Below are positions 16,731 through 25,087 of a DNA stretch of 64,000 bases, piece by piece. Below the pieces are notes generated by a model. That model did no database searches and was not told the DNA's origin. It saw only the letters and a list, made by a program, of their open reading frames with translations. The first letter of the stretch is position 1, and the number at the start of each line of letters is the position of its first letter. Source of the stretch: an uncultured Eubacteriales bacterium (GTDB taxonomy: Bacteria > Bacillota > Clostridia > Christensenellales > Aristaeellaceae); contig OMZY01000001.1 in the NCBI GenBank assembly GCA_900315675.1, positions 434,001 through 498,000 on the forward strand. Direction: 5' to 3'. The translations under genes and the position numbers were made by a program.

Positions 16731-17926
16731 TCGGTATTCAGTTTCAGGAAAACGGTAAAATGTATTATTTTGATTCCGCTGATGTTGAAGTCAAGACAGG
16801 GGATTATGTTATTGTCGATACAGCACGGGGATATGATCTCGGCGAAGTGGTTATGGGAGCAAGGGAGATTGACGAGGAAAACTGGCGCGCACCGTTGAAA
16901 AAAGTTATTCGCCTTGCAGATGAGCAGGATATTCAGCACGGCAGGGAAAACCGCATTAAGGAGAAAGAGGCATTTGCCATCTGTCAGAAGAAAATCAATG
17001 AACACAAGCTTGAAATGAAACTGGTTTCTGTTGAATATGCGTTTGACAACAGTAAGATTTTATTCTTCTTCACAGCAAACGGCAGGGTGGATTTCAGATC
17101 ACTGGTCAAGGATCTGGCTTCCGTATTCAAGATGAGAATTGAACTGAGACAGATCGGTGTCAGGGATGAGGCAAAGATGCTTGGAGGACTCGGCCCGTGC
17201 GGAAGACCGATTTGCTGCGGCTCTTTCCTTGATCAGTTCCAGCCTGTATCCATCAAGATGGCCAAAGAACAGAATCTGTCCCTGAATCCGACCAAAATCA
17301 GCGGGGTCTGCGGCCGGCTTATGTGCTGTCTGAAGTATGAGCAGGAGCACTATGAAATGACCAGGAAAAAGATGCCGAAGATCGGCAGGGAAGTTATTAC
17401 ACCGGATGGAACCGGGCCGGTAACGGATCTGAATATTGTCAAGGAAACGGTATTTGTCCGCCTGACAAATGGAGATACGAGCGAAATCAAGGAATATCCG
17501 CTGGAGAACATTACAAAGCCTGCAGAGGCGTCTCAAAATAATGAACAAAGGAAAAATAATCCTTCCGGAACACAGAATACAGTAAATGAAACAGGCTTTT
17601 CAGGCGAAAAAGAACAGCTTCAGGTCAATGAGAAGGAAAAGGATTCCGAAAGTGTCCGGGTAAAGAATCAGGAGACAGCAGACAAAGATGTCAGCTCAGA
17701 AGCAAAAAACAAAGTGAAAACGTCCAAACCTGTTCTTGGACAGCCGGTCAGACGTGAAAATCCCAATCGCGGACAAAAGGACAAGGAAAACGCTCAGCAA
17801 GCTGATAACGCCGGACGTAAAAAGCCTGCTGAAGAACATCCGGGGAAAAACACAGAAGAAAACAAAAAGAGCCCCTGGGCGGATGCACTTCAGAAAGCTA
17901 TGCAGGCGATCAGCCAGGATAAATGA
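16718..17926 (+). CDS. yaaT: PSP1-domain protein YaaT (RicT)
   Basis: A homologue of YaaT/RicT, part of the RicAFT (Y-) complex that works with RNase Y in RNA processing and affects sporulation and biofilms in Bacillus. The PSP1 domain covers about 60-150, and the conserved Cys motifs GPCGRPICCGSF and GVCGRLMCCLKYE, which bind Fe-S clusters in RicAFT, are intact. The last 130 residues are an unusually long, charged, low-complexity tail absent from short family members. AGGAGA precedes the ATG at 16718, and the gene overlaps holB by 13 nt. Confidence 0.92.
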   Translation: MGKIIGIQFQENGKMYYFDSADVEVKTGDYVIVDTARGYDLGEVVMGAREIDEENWRAPLKKVIRLADEQDIQHGRENRIKEKEAFAICQKKINEHKLEMKLVSVEYAFDNSKILFFFTANGRVDFRSLVKDLASVFKMRIELRQIGVRDEAKMLGGLGPCGRPICCGSFLDQFQPVSIKMAKEQNLSLNPTKISGVCGRLMCCLKYEQEHYEMTRKKMPKIGREVITPDGTGPVTDLNIVKETVFVRLTNGDTSEIKEYPLENITKPAEASQNNEQRKNNPSGTQNTVNETGFSGEKEQLQVNEKEKDSESVRVKNQETADKDVSSEAKNKVKTSKPVLGQPVRRENPNRGQKDKENAQQADNAGRKKPAEEHPGKNTEENKKSPWADALQKAMQAISQDK

Positions 17927-17930
17927 AATA

Positions 17931-17959
17931 TTGATTTTCAAATTGTTCAATGTTATACT
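17931..17959 (+). promoter_or_regulatory. Promoter of ferredoxin gene
   Basis: TTGATT and TATACT separated by 17 bp. It begins 5 nt after the yaaT stop codon and about 50 nt before the ferredoxin ATG. Confidence 0.8.
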
Positions 17960-18011
17960 TTCTGTAGTTTCACGCATGATTTGCGCGAACAAAATAGAGG
18001 AGGTTAGTTTT

Positions 18012-18182
18012 ATGGCTTACAAAATTTCCGAAGAATGCATCAGCTGCGGCGCTTGTGCTGCTGAGTGCCCGGTATCCGCTATCAGCGAAGGTGACGGCAA
18101 ATACGAAATCAATCCCGATACCTGCATTGAGTGCGGCGCCTGTGCTGAGACCTGCCCCGTTGGAGCACCTGCTCAGGCCTGA
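18012..18182 (+). CDS. 2[4Fe-4S] ferredoxin
   Basis: A 56-residue clostridial-type ferredoxin, a soluble low-potential electron carrier. Two CxxCxxCxxxCP motifs are complete: Cys9, 12, 15, 19 and Cys38, 41, 44, 48. AGAGGAGGT stands upstream of the ATG at 18012. Although the frame stays open further upstream, the motif positions, own promoter and ribosome binding site settle this start. The gene is a single unit between its promoter and a strong terminator. It supports an anaerobic lifestyle. Confidence 0.97.
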   Translation: MAYKISEECISCGACAAECPVSAISEGDGKYEINPDTCIECGACAETCPVGAPAQA

Positions 18183-18203
18183 TTATCCAAAGAGTAAAAA
18201 AGG

Positions 18204-18245
18204 ACAGCGGTCTGCCGAAATGCAGACCGCTGTTTATTGTTTTTG
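18204..18245 (+). terminator. Intrinsic terminator of ferredoxin gene
   Basis: A 12-bp stem ACAGCGGTCTGC/GCAGACCGCTGT with a 6-nt loop, followed by TTATTGTTTTT. Confidence 0.9.
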
Positions 18246-18270
18246 TGAATAATGAGGAAACAAGGAAAAA

Positions 18271-18298
18271 CAAAAAACCGGAAACAGATGTTTCCGGT
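18271..18298 (-). terminator. Intrinsic terminator of tRNA-Lys
   Basis: A 9-bp stem ACCGGAAAC/GTTTCCGGT with a 4-nt loop, followed on the minus strand by TTTTTTGTTTTT, 3 nt beyond the tRNA. Confidence 0.88.
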
Positions 18299-18301
18299 CT
18301 G

Positions 18302-18374
18302 TACACCATTAGGGACTCGAACCCTAGACACCCTGATTAAGAGTCAGGTGCTCTACCAACTGAGCTAATGGTGC
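18302..18374 (-). tRNA. tRNA-Lys (anticodon CTT)
   Basis: A 73-nt tRNA. The acceptor strands GCACCAT and ATGGTGT pair with a terminal G-U; the discriminator is A and CCA is not encoded. The anticodon loop CTCTTAA gives CTT, reading AAG. Standard D-arm (GCTCAGTTGGTAGAGC) and T-loop (TTCGAGT). Solitary unit with own promoter and terminator. Confidence 0.95.
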
Positions 18375-18391
18375 TCGCGACAACAAAAGCT

Positions 18392-18419
18392 ATTATACAC
18401 ATTATTCTGCTGATGTCAA
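18392..18419 (-). promoter_or_regulatory. Promoter of tRNA-Lys
   Basis: Minus-strand TTGACA, 16-bp spacer, TATAAT, both perfect, ending about 18 nt before the tRNA. Confidence 0.88.
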
Positions 18420-18513
18420 GTATCATTTTTAAGAAAATTACAGAAGATCACAATGTTTATTATGATCCCATTCTATGGTATACTGATATGCAAATATGAT
18501 GGAGGTAGGTTGA

Positions 18514-18927
18514 TTGAGTCTTAGGTTTGGAAAAACAATGGAACAGCATGAAGCGCTGCAGATGAATGCGCTGCAGCTTGCCTATCTGGGCGATTCAGTA
18601 TGGGAATTGATTGTGAGATATATACTGATCATGCACAAATATAATGTCCATCATATGCATAAAGACTGCGTCAGTCTGGTGAACGCGCATTCACAGGCTG
18701 AGATCCTGCAGAATATACAGGATATCCTTACAGAAAAGGAGTCAGAAGTTGTACGGCGCGGCAGAAATGCCCATGCGAAGCATACGGCGCCGAAAAATCA
18801 GAATCCGGACGAATATGCGGCCGCTACCGGATTTGAAGCATTATTCGGATATCTGTATCTGACCGGACAGAATGAAAGAATCAGCGAGCTGATAAGTAAT
18901 ATAACAGAGGTGCAGAAAAATGGCTGA
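18514..18927 (+). CDS. mrnC: Mini-ribonuclease III (MrnC)
   Basis: A 137-residue RNase III-fold protein without a dsRNA-binding domain, which matures the 5' and 3' ends of 23S rRNA in Firmicutes. The catalytic-domain signature ALQLAYLGDSVWELIVRY carries the metal-binding Asp, and the second site is in AAATGFEALFGYLYL. The start is TTG at 18514, with GGAGG upstream. It heads mrnC-thyX-rlmB-sigH; its end overlaps thyX by 8 nt. Confidence 0.93.
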   Translation: MSLRFGKTMEQHEALQMNALQLAYLGDSVWELIVRYILIMHKYNVHHMHKDCVSLVNAHSQAEILQNIQDILTEKESEVVRRGRNAHAKHTAPKNQNPDEYAAATGFEALFGYLYLTGQNERISELISNITEVQKNG

Positions 18928-19666
18928 ACGGAAAAAACTGAAGGTAATCCTTCTCCGACACACCCTATCTCCTGAGGAAACAATTGCACTCAGTGCCAAG
19001 CTTTGCTACTCAAAATCCACAATCGAAGATCTCAGAGATAAAATCTCCCGCAAAGATCAGTCTGAATTTATCGAAAAACTGATGAATATGGGTCACGAGT
19101 CCGTGCTTGAGCACGTTACGTTCTCCTTTGGGGTGGAAGGCGTCAGCCGCGTTCTGCTCGCACAGCTCACAAGACACCGGATTGCAAGCTTTTCCGTGCA
19201 AAGCCAGCGTTATGTTTCCTATGAGAACGGATTCGGATATATTCTGCCTGATAGCATCGCTGCCCTTGGAGAAGATGCTGTTCAGCAATATCAGAAGCAG
19301 ATGGATACGATTGAAGGCTGGTACGTTGACTGGCAGAAGAAATTGGGGAAAGGCGAGAAATCCAATGAGGATGCCCGCTTCGTTCTGCCGAATGCGTGTG
19401 AAACCAGACTGGTTGTGACTATGAATGTACGGGAACTGAGGCATTTCTTTTCACTCAGAATGTGTAACAGAGCCCAGTGGGAAATCAGAAAGATGGCGGA
19501 AGAAATGTTCAGAATATGTTTTGAAACGGCTCCCGCGCTGTTTGCAGATGCCGGTCCTGCCTGTATCCGGGGAAAATGCCCGGAAGGTGAAAAAAGCTGC
19601 GGTATGGCAGCGGAAATTCGCAGGAACAGGGATGAACTGATACAATCCCGGAAGGAGGAAGCCTGA
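18920..19666 (+). CDS. thyX: FAD-dependent thymidylate synthase ThyX
   Basis: Makes dTMP from dUMP using FAD, methylene-tetrahydrofolate and NADPH. The diagnostic ThyX motif RHRx7S is present as RHRIASFSVQS, followed by QRY; a second conserved stretch NVRELRHFFSLRMCNRAQWEIR binds substrate. Residues near the C-terminus include several Cys (CIRGKCPEGEKSCG), a common ThyX extension in clostridia. It overlaps mrnC by 8 nt and lies 2 nt before rlmB. Confidence 0.95.
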   Translation: MAERKKLKVILLRHTLSPEETIALSAKLCYSKSTIEDLRDKISRKDQSEFIEKLMNMGHESVLEHVTFSFGVEGVSRVLLAQLTRHRIASFSVQSQRYVSYENGFGYILPDSIAALGEDAVQQYQKQMDTIEGWYVDWQKKLGKGEKSNEDARFVLPNACETRLVVTMNVRELRHFFSLRMCNRAQWEIRKMAEEMFRICFETAPALFADAGPACIRGKCPEGEKSCGMAAEIRRNRDELIQSRKEEA

Positions 19667-19668
19667 AA

Positions 19669-20592
19669 ATGGCGTTTGACAAAAAAACACGGAAATTTTC
19701 CGAAGAAGAAAAAAGACTCCCGAGAAGTCGGACAGACAGAAGCAGGTCTTTTGACAAGTCGTCCAAAGCCTATCCTGCAGAGCGGGAACAGCATACATCC
19801 CGAGGTTATCAGCAGTTTGAATACAAAAACAGTCTGCCTGAGAGAAACCGGGAGAGCAATGATAGCAATAATGAATATATCCTTACCGGCAGAAATCCGA
19901 TCCGGGAAGCGCTGAAAAATCATCATGACCTTGAAAAGCTTCTTGTGCAGAAAGGTGAATTATCCGGATCAGCCAGAGAAATTGTTCAAAAAGCCAAAGA
20001 ACAGAAGATACAGGTTCAGATCGTTGATAAATCCAGACTTGACGCGATTGCCCCGAATCATCAGGGATTGATTGCTTTTGCGTCAGCCTATCAATATGCT
20101 TCTGTTGACGATATCCTGAATGCAGCTTATGAGAAAGGGGAGGAACCGTTCCTGATTCTGCTGGACGGGATTACGGATCCTCATAACCTGGGGGCTATTA
20201 TACGTACAGCCGAATGCACAGGTGTACACGGCATTATTATTCCGCAGCATCGCAGTGTCGGACTGACACCGTCCGCTGTAAAATCGTCCGCCGGAGCTGT
20301 TGAATATGTCAAAGTGGCGCGCGTTAATAATCTGAGCCGTACCATTGAATACCTTCAGCAAAAAAACATATGGATGTATGCTGTTACAATGAACGGGAAC
20401 GATTACAGGGAAATATCATTCAAAGGAGGCGTCGCCCTGGTTATAGGAGCCGAGGAAGACGGGATCAGCAGACTTGTTGCGGAAAAATGTGATTATGCCG
20501 TATCGCTTCCCATGACAGGTAAAATCGAAAGCCTGAATGCTTCTGTCGCTGCAGGGATAATGATGTATCGCGTTCTTGAATGCAGAAAATAG
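19669..20592 (+). CDS. rlmB: 23S rRNA 2'-O-methyltransferase RlmB (SpoU/TrmH family)
   Basis: A SPOUT-class methyltransferase of 307 residues. The first 65 residues are a basic, low-complexity leader, longer than in typical RlmB. The substrate-binding domain starts at about 70 (YILTGRNPIREALKN), followed by the catalytic knot with DGITDPHNLGAIIRTAE, the KSSAGAVEYV segment and the C-terminal motif GKIESLNASVAAGIMMY. In other bacteria RlmB methylates the 2'-O of G2251 in 23S rRNA. A GAAGGAGG ribosome binding site precedes the ATG. Member of the mrnC-sigH operon. Confidence 0.92.
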   Translation: MAFDKKTRKFSEEEKRLPRSRTDRSRSFDKSSKAYPAEREQHTSRGYQQFEYKNSLPERNRESNDSNNEYILTGRNPIREALKNHHDLEKLLVQKGELSGSAREIVQKAKEQKIQVQIVDKSRLDAIAPNHQGLIAFASAYQYASVDDILNAAYEKGEEPFLILLDGITDPHNLGAIIRTAECTGVHGIIIPQHRSVGLTPSAVKSSAGAVEYVKVARVNNLSRTIEYLQQKNIWMYAVTMNGNDYREISFKGGVALVIGAEEDGISRLVAEKCDYAVSLPMTGKIESLNASVAAGIMMYRVLECRK

Positions 20593-20622
20593 AAAGAACA
20601 ATGCTGAAACCGGAGATGCTTT

Positions 20623-21348
20623 ATGGAATATATCAAATCACAAAATCCTGACGCAGAAGAAAAAGTCAACAGCAGTTCCCCGGGCGAAACGGAAGAAACA
20701 GAGAGCGTGGAAGAAATTCTCCCGTTCCGGGACAGATTCGACGGGCTTTCCGACGAAGATATTGTACAGCTGTGCCACAACGGTGATACAGCCGCTGAAG
20801 AATATCTGCTGAACAAATATAAGAATTTTGTCAGATCAAAAGCCAGGAGTTATTTTCTGATCGGCGCAGATCATGAAGACATTGTTCAGGAAGGCATGAT
20901 CGGTCTATACAAGGCGATCCGGGACTATAAATCTGAAAAGCTCAGCTCTTTCAGAGCATTTGCCGAACTGTGCATTACCAGGCAGATTATTACAGCAATC
21001 AAAACAGCCACCCGGCAGAAACACATTCCTCTCAACAGTTATGTTTCCCTGAACAAACCGCTGTATGATGAGGAAAGCGACAGGACGCTGCTTGATATTA
21101 TTATGGAGGGAAACAGCGGCAATCCTGAAGAGATGATCATTAATCAGGAAAATCTCGGGAATATACATCGTAAAATCAACGAAGTATTATCCGGGCTGGA
21201 GCAGGAAGTGCTTGCAGCATATCTGGACGGGAAAAGCTACCAGGAAATTGCCGAGACGCTGGGCAGACATGTGAAATCCATTGATAATGCTTTGCAAAGG
21301 GTAAAAAGAAAACTGGAAAAGTATCTGGAAGAAAACGGCTGTTTCTGA
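20623..21348 (+). CDS. sigH: RNA polymerase sigma-H factor (sporulation type)
   Basis: A sigma-70 family factor of 241 residues in the SigH/Spo0H position downstream of rlmB, as in Bacillus and clostridia. Region 2 includes DHEDIVQEGMIGLYKAIRDYKSEKLSSFRAFAELCITRQI. Region 4 at the C-terminus includes LSGLEQEVLAAYLDGKSYQEIAETLGRHVKSIDNALQR, a helix-turn-helix for -35 recognition. The first 40 residues are an acidic extension beyond the usual start. SigH controls early sporulation genes, so the organism is probably a spore former. Confidence 0.92.
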   Translation: MEYIKSQNPDAEEKVNSSSPGETEETESVEEILPFRDRFDGLSDEDIVQLCHNGDTAAEEYLLNKYKNFVRSKARSYFLIGADHEDIVQEGMIGLYKAIRDYKSEKLSSFRAFAELCITRQIITAIKTATRQKHIPLNSYVSLNKPLYDEESDRTLLDIIMEGNSGNPEEMIINQENLGNIHRKINEVLSGLEQEVLAAYLDGKSYQEIAETLGRHVKSIDNALQRVKRKLEKYLEENGCF

Positions 21349-21367
21349 TAATCAGAAACAGCCGTTT
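21333..21367 (+). terminator. Terminator after sigH, possibly bidirectional
   Basis: A perfect 16-bp stem with a 3-nt loop; the sigH stop codon lies inside the stem. The plus side is followed by an AT-rich but T-poor run. On the minus strand it lies downstream of the anti-sigma gene and is followed by TTTTC, so it may serve both converging units. Confidence 0.75.
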
Positions 21368-21387
21368 ATTATATATGTATCGGATTA

Positions 21388-21939
21388 TTATGGATTGATG
21401 CCCTGCAGACGGGAGAAAAAACCTGAACAAATCCAGCATTTTCCGTCCTTATACAGATAGGGATCACTGATTTCAAATACTTTTTCCGTTCCGTCTTTCA
21501 TATACAGGGTCAACAGTCCGGTTTCAGCGGGCACTTCGGCTTCGGATTCTTTTGCTTCGGACTGAAGAATACGGATCAGATCGTCATAAAGGCTGTCCGT
21601 AATCATTTCATTATTGCCGATTTTGATACCGGTGATATCAGCGGTATCAATCTGAGCGAAAATGGAAGTTCCGGATGAATCTTTTCCTCCGGCTGCGAAA
21701 ACAGTCATTTCCCCGGGGACAGAGGGTGAGAGGGGACGTATACTGTTCAGACCTGTGACCATGAGCAGTAAGACGCCTACTATTGCACAAAGCTTCAAAA
21801 CAGGACGATAAACCGGTTCATGTTCTTTTTGCTCTGATTCAGACGCTTTTAGAAGAATTTTTTGCTTCAGAGATTCATCTGCAGTCAGGCCGGATAGTGC
21901 TTTTTCAGTTGCTGTGCGGAGTTCTTCTGGTTTAATCAC
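21388..21939 (-). CDS. Probable membrane anti-sigma factor partner of the ECF sigma factor
   Basis: A 183-residue protein with a soluble N-terminal part (about 1-45), one membrane segment (about 47-66, LKLCAIVGVLLLMVTGLNSI) and an outside domain. This layout and a 4-nt overlap with the preceding ECF sigma gene suggest an anti-sigma factor. I see no clear zinc anti-sigma HxxxCxxC motif. The outside domain includes TLYMKDGTEKVFEISDPYLYKDGK, resembling extracellular domains of small Firmicute anti-sigma proteins. Function inferred mainly from context. Confidence 0.6.
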   Translation of the reverse strand: MIKPEELRTATEKALSGLTADESLKQKILLKASESEQKEHEPVYRPVLKLCAIVGVLLLMVTGLNSIRPLSPSVPGEMTVFAAGGKDSSGTSIFAQIDTADITGIKIGNNEMITDSLYDDLIRILQSEAKESEAEVPAETGLLTLYMKDGTEKVFEISDPYLYKDGKCWICSGFFSRLQGINP

Positions 21940-22463
21940 TGCTGATCATCTCCTTTCAATTCTTTCTGCAGCTTGTCCCTGGCTCTGCTCAATCTGGAAG
22001 ATACTGTACCTTCGGCAATCTGGAGCATATCTGCGATTTCGGTAACATTGAATCCCTGATAGTAGAAGAGAAGGACAACTTCCTTGAATTCGGGTTTCAG
22101 CCGATTGACTGCTTCAGCCAGGGAGTACTGATCAGCCATCTGCCCGATTTCATCCGGTGCGGGAAAGCATTCAAATCCGGGATGGCCTAAAACCACTTTT
22201 TTGATCCATGAGCTGCGCCACAAATCTCTGCAACGGTTCAAAGCAACTTTCAGAAGCCAGGCTTTTTCCCTGCCTTCTTCAAGTACCGGGTTATTTGTGA
22301 TCAGCTTGACAAAGACGTCCTGAGTCACATCTTCAGCCATTTCACGATTACCCAGATAATAGTATGAAACCCGAAGCACATCTGTTGCATACAGCTCATA
22401 AAGCTGATCAAAAGAAAGGGAGCCGGAAGAGCTGCCGGATGATAAATCAGTCTGAAGGGACAA
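21936..22463 (-). CDS. ECF-type RNA polymerase sigma factor
   Basis: A group 4 (extracytoplasmic function) sigma factor. Region 2 (FDQLYELYATDVLRVSYYYLGNREMAEDVTQDVFVKLI) and region 4 (LKPEFKEVVLLFYYQGFNVTEIADMLQIAEGTVSSRLSRARDKL) are clear. I place the start at TTG 22463 because GAGGTGA, a long match to the 16S anti-Shine-Dalgarno, lies 7 nt upstream; ATG at 22487 and TTG at 22517 are in frame upstream without a good site. Its stop overlaps the start of the membrane anti-sigma gene, the usual sigma/anti-sigma arrangement. Confidence 0.88.
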   Translation of the reverse strand: MSLQTDLSSGSSSGSLSFDQLYELYATDVLRVSYYYLGNREMAEDVTQDVFVKLITNNPVLEEGREKAWLLKVALNRCRDLWRSSWIKKVVLGHPGFECFPAPDEIGQMADQYSLAEAVNRLKPEFKEVVLLFYYQGFNVTEIADMLQIAEGTVSSRLSRARDKLQKELKGDDQQ

Positions 22464-22613
22464 TGCTTTCTCACCTCTTCCGTTCATACAACGAATGTAC
22501 TGTTCATCTGATTCCAATAAAAATAAAATTTTTTTGGATTCAGCAAATTATTATAGCATAAGTTTTATAATGATCAATCTATATTATAACTGTTTCAAAA
22601 AAAGAATCAGCAC

Positions 22614-22643
22614 TTGACGAATATATTCGGTAAAATGTAAAAT
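22614..22643 (+). promoter_or_regulatory. Promoter of glgCDA operon
   Basis: TTGACG and TAAAAT separated by 18 bp. It lies about 75 nt upstream of glgC in the 190-nt gap between the divergent ECF sigma gene and the glycogen operon; I see no other structure in this gap. Confidence 0.65.
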
Positions 22644-22719
22644 AATTAAACAAGAAGGGTACATCTTTATTGGTCTGAGAAATCACTATATTGAAAAGGA
22701 ACGAAGGAGCGTGTACGGC

Positions 22720-23904
22720 GTGTTAAGAAAAAAGACTTGCATTGCGATGCTTTTGGCCGGAGGGCAGGGTAGCCGTTTGGGTATACTGACAAAAAATGTG
22801 GCAAAACCTGCCGTGCCGTATGGCGGAAAATACAGGATCATTGATTTTCCGCTGAGCAACTGCACAAACAGCGGGATTGACACAGTTGGCGTACTAACAC
22901 AGTATCAGCCGCTTGAGTTGAATGCATATATTGGAAGCGGAGCACCGTGGGATCTTGACATATCCAATGGCGGTGTCTTTGTGCTACCGCCTTATCAGAC
23001 GGGAAAAAGCGGTGAATGGTATCGCGGTACCGCCAATGCGATTTACCAGAATATGGCATTTATTGAACAGTATCATCCGGATTATGTTCTGATTCTCAGC
23101 GGTGACCATATTTACAAAATGGATTACAATGCCATGCTTGATTATCATATCAGTCATCATGCTGACGCTACAATAGCGGTGCGTGAAGTACCCTGGGAGG
23201 AAGCATCAAGGTTTGGTATTATGAATACCAATCCGGAAGGTGAAATCATTGAATTTGAGGAAAAACCCCAGAAACCCAAAAGTAATAAAGCATCCATGGG
23301 TGTATATATCTTTACCTGGGAAAAACTGCGCCATTATCTGACAGAAGATGAAGCGGACAAAAACAGTTCAAACGATTTCGGAAAGAATATCATACCGAAC
23401 ATGCTCCGGGACAAGCAGACCCTTGTGGCTTATGATTTCAACGGTTACTGGAAAGATGTCGGTACGATTGAAAGTCTCTGGGAAGCGAACATGGATCTGA
23501 TCGATAATCCTATGCCTATGAATATGCACGACAAAAAATGGCGTATCTATTCCAAAAATCCAGGTATGCCGCCGCACTACATTTCTGAAGGGGCTGTTGT
23601 GACAGATACCCTGATCACCGAAGGATGCGAGGTTTACGGAAAAGTCAATCATTCTGTACTGTTTGCCGGAGTCGTCGTGGAAGAGGGAGCAGATATAGAA
23701 TACAGTGTGGTCATGCCCGGCAGTATTATCAAGAGAGGCGCGATAGTCCGTCGTTCAATAGTAGCTGAAAACGCAATCGTCGGAGCAGGCTCCATTATTG
23801 GTGAAGATTCCGGTAATATTGCTGTAATCGGACAGGGTGTGGTTCTTCCCGCAGGCGTTTCAGTTCCGTCAGGCACCCAGGTTGACGAATCCTATTCTTT
23901 TTAA
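22720..23904 (+). CDS. glgC: Glucose-1-phosphate adenylyltransferase GlgC
   Basis: ADP-glucose pyrophosphorylase, the committed step of bacterial glycogen synthesis. Catalytic motifs are present: [41 protein letters not shown] and [13 protein letters not shown]. The C-terminal left-handed beta helix follows. GTG at 22720 is favoured over GTG at 22711, because the GGAG at 22706-22709 sits too close to the latter. First gene of glgC-glgD-glgA. Confidence 0.95.
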   Translation: MLRKKTCIAMLLAGGQGSRLGILTKNVAKPAVPYGGKYRIIDFPLSNCTNSGIDTVGVLTQYQPLELNAYIGSGAPWDLDISNGGVFVLPPYQTGKSGEWYRGTANAIYQNMAFIEQYHPDYVLILSGDHIYKMDYNAMLDYHISHHADATIAVREVPWEEASRFGIMNTNPEGEIIEFEEKPQKPKSNKASMGVYIFTWEKLRHYLTEDEADKNSSNDFGKNIIPNMLRDKQTLVAYDFNGYWKDVGTIESLWEANMDLIDNPMPMNMHDKKWRIYSKNPGMPPHYISEGAVVTDTLITEGCEVYGKVNHSVLFAGVVVEEGADIEYSVVMPGSIIKRGAIVRRSIVAENAIVGAGSIIGEDSGNIAVIGQGVVLPAGVSVPSGTQVDESYSF

Positions 23905-23942
23905 ACCCTGTTGAAATGTACGGAAAGGGAGATTAAACAAAA

Positions 23943-25064
23943 ATGAAAGATGTAATGGGAATTATCTATACCGGTGAAAATGACGCCCGTCTTCGCGAAC
24001 TGACAATCATCCGCGCCATAGCAGCATTGCCGGTGGCAGGACGTTTCCGTGTCATAGACTTTCTGGTTTCCAGCATGGTTAACGGCGGTATGAAAAATAT
24101 CGGTGTCATCATGCAAAAGAACTATCACAGTCTTATGGACCATCTTGGCTCCGGAAAAGAATGGGATCTTCACGGCAAAACAAACGGCCTGCATATTCTG
24201 CCTCCTTTTCTGACCAGGGAAAATGTCGGTCTGTACCCAGGCGTTCTGGACGGACTGCGTTCAAACACGGATTACCTGAACAGAAGCAAGCAGGAACTGG
24301 TTGTTCTCAGCAACAGCAATATCATATATAATGCGCATTTCAAGGAAATGATCGCATACTATGAAAGCACAGACGCTGATATTACACTGATGTACACGAA
24401 AGATCCGTCCATGAAACGGGATGAATTTGGTACCTATATTGCACTGGACGATGAAGGAAATGTTACGGATATCGAAGTTGAACCGACGCATCCCAATTAC
24501 GAAAATACTTTTATGCAGGTTTGCCTGATGAAAAGGGAATTTCTGAAGGAACTGGTCGACAAGGCTGTGGCTCACGGCCTTCACGATCTTGCCAGAGATC
24601 TTTTGCTGAAACTTGTCCAGGAAAAACAGGCCAAAGTGAATGCATATGAATATACCGGGGTTTGCTGGAATATTGATTCTGTGCAGAGCTATTTCAAGTT
24701 CAATATGGATATCCTGAAGCCTGAAATCAGGAAACGACTGTTCATTGATGAGCTTCCGGTGTTCACAAAAGTCAGGGATGAAATGCCTGCTTTCTACAGC
24801 ACAGGATCTCATTCCGTCAATTCCCTTGTGGCCGACGGATGTCAGATTGAGGGTACAATCGAGAACAGTGTGCTTTTCCGCGGCGTCAGAGTTGCTCCGG
24901 ATGCACATGTAAAGAACTGTATCATCATGCAGGACGGACAGGTTCAGGAAGGTGCGTATATTGAAAACTGTATTCTTGATAAACAGACTGTTATCAAGAA
25001 GAATACCAGACTCATCGGACCGGAAGCCTATCCTATCGTGATTGCCAAGAACGTGGTCATCTGA
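23943..25064 (+). CDS. glgD: GlgD, regulatory-type ADP-glucose pyrophosphorylase subunit
   Basis: A paralogue of GlgC found next to it in Firmicutes, where GlgC and GlgD form a hetero-oligomer with GlgD mostly non-catalytic. It keeps the fold but the nucleotide loop is altered: where GlgC has AGGQGSRL, this protein has YTGENDARLRELT; FPLSNC is replaced by FLVSSM. The beta-helix repeats are at the C-terminus (CQIEGTIENSVLFRGVRV). It lies 38 nt after glgC and 23 nt before glgA. Confidence 0.93.
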   Translation: MKDVMGIIYTGENDARLRELTIIRAIAALPVAGRFRVIDFLVSSMVNGGMKNIGVIMQKNYHSLMDHLGSGKEWDLHGKTNGLHILPPFLTRENVGLYPGVLDGLRSNTDYLNRSKQELVVLSNSNIIYNAHFKEMIAYYESTDADITLMYTKDPSMKRDEFGTYIALDDEGNVTDIEVEPTHPNYENTFMQVCLMKREFLKELVDKAVAHGLHDLARDLLLKLVQEKQAKVNAYEYTGVCWNIDSVQSYFKFNMDILKPEIRKRLFIDELPVFTKVRDEMPAFYSTGSHSVNSLVADGCQIEGTIENSVLFRGVRVAPDAHVKNCIIMQDGQVQEGAYIENCILDKQTVIKKNTRLIGPEAYPIVIAKNVVI

Positions 25065-25087
25065 TCAAAAAGGAGGGATTTTCAATC

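Noticed and set aside
22464-22719. A riboswitch or small RNA between the ECF sigma gene and glgC
   Set aside because: Apart from a promoter for glgC, the gap is AT-rich without stable hairpins or conserved aptamer motifs.
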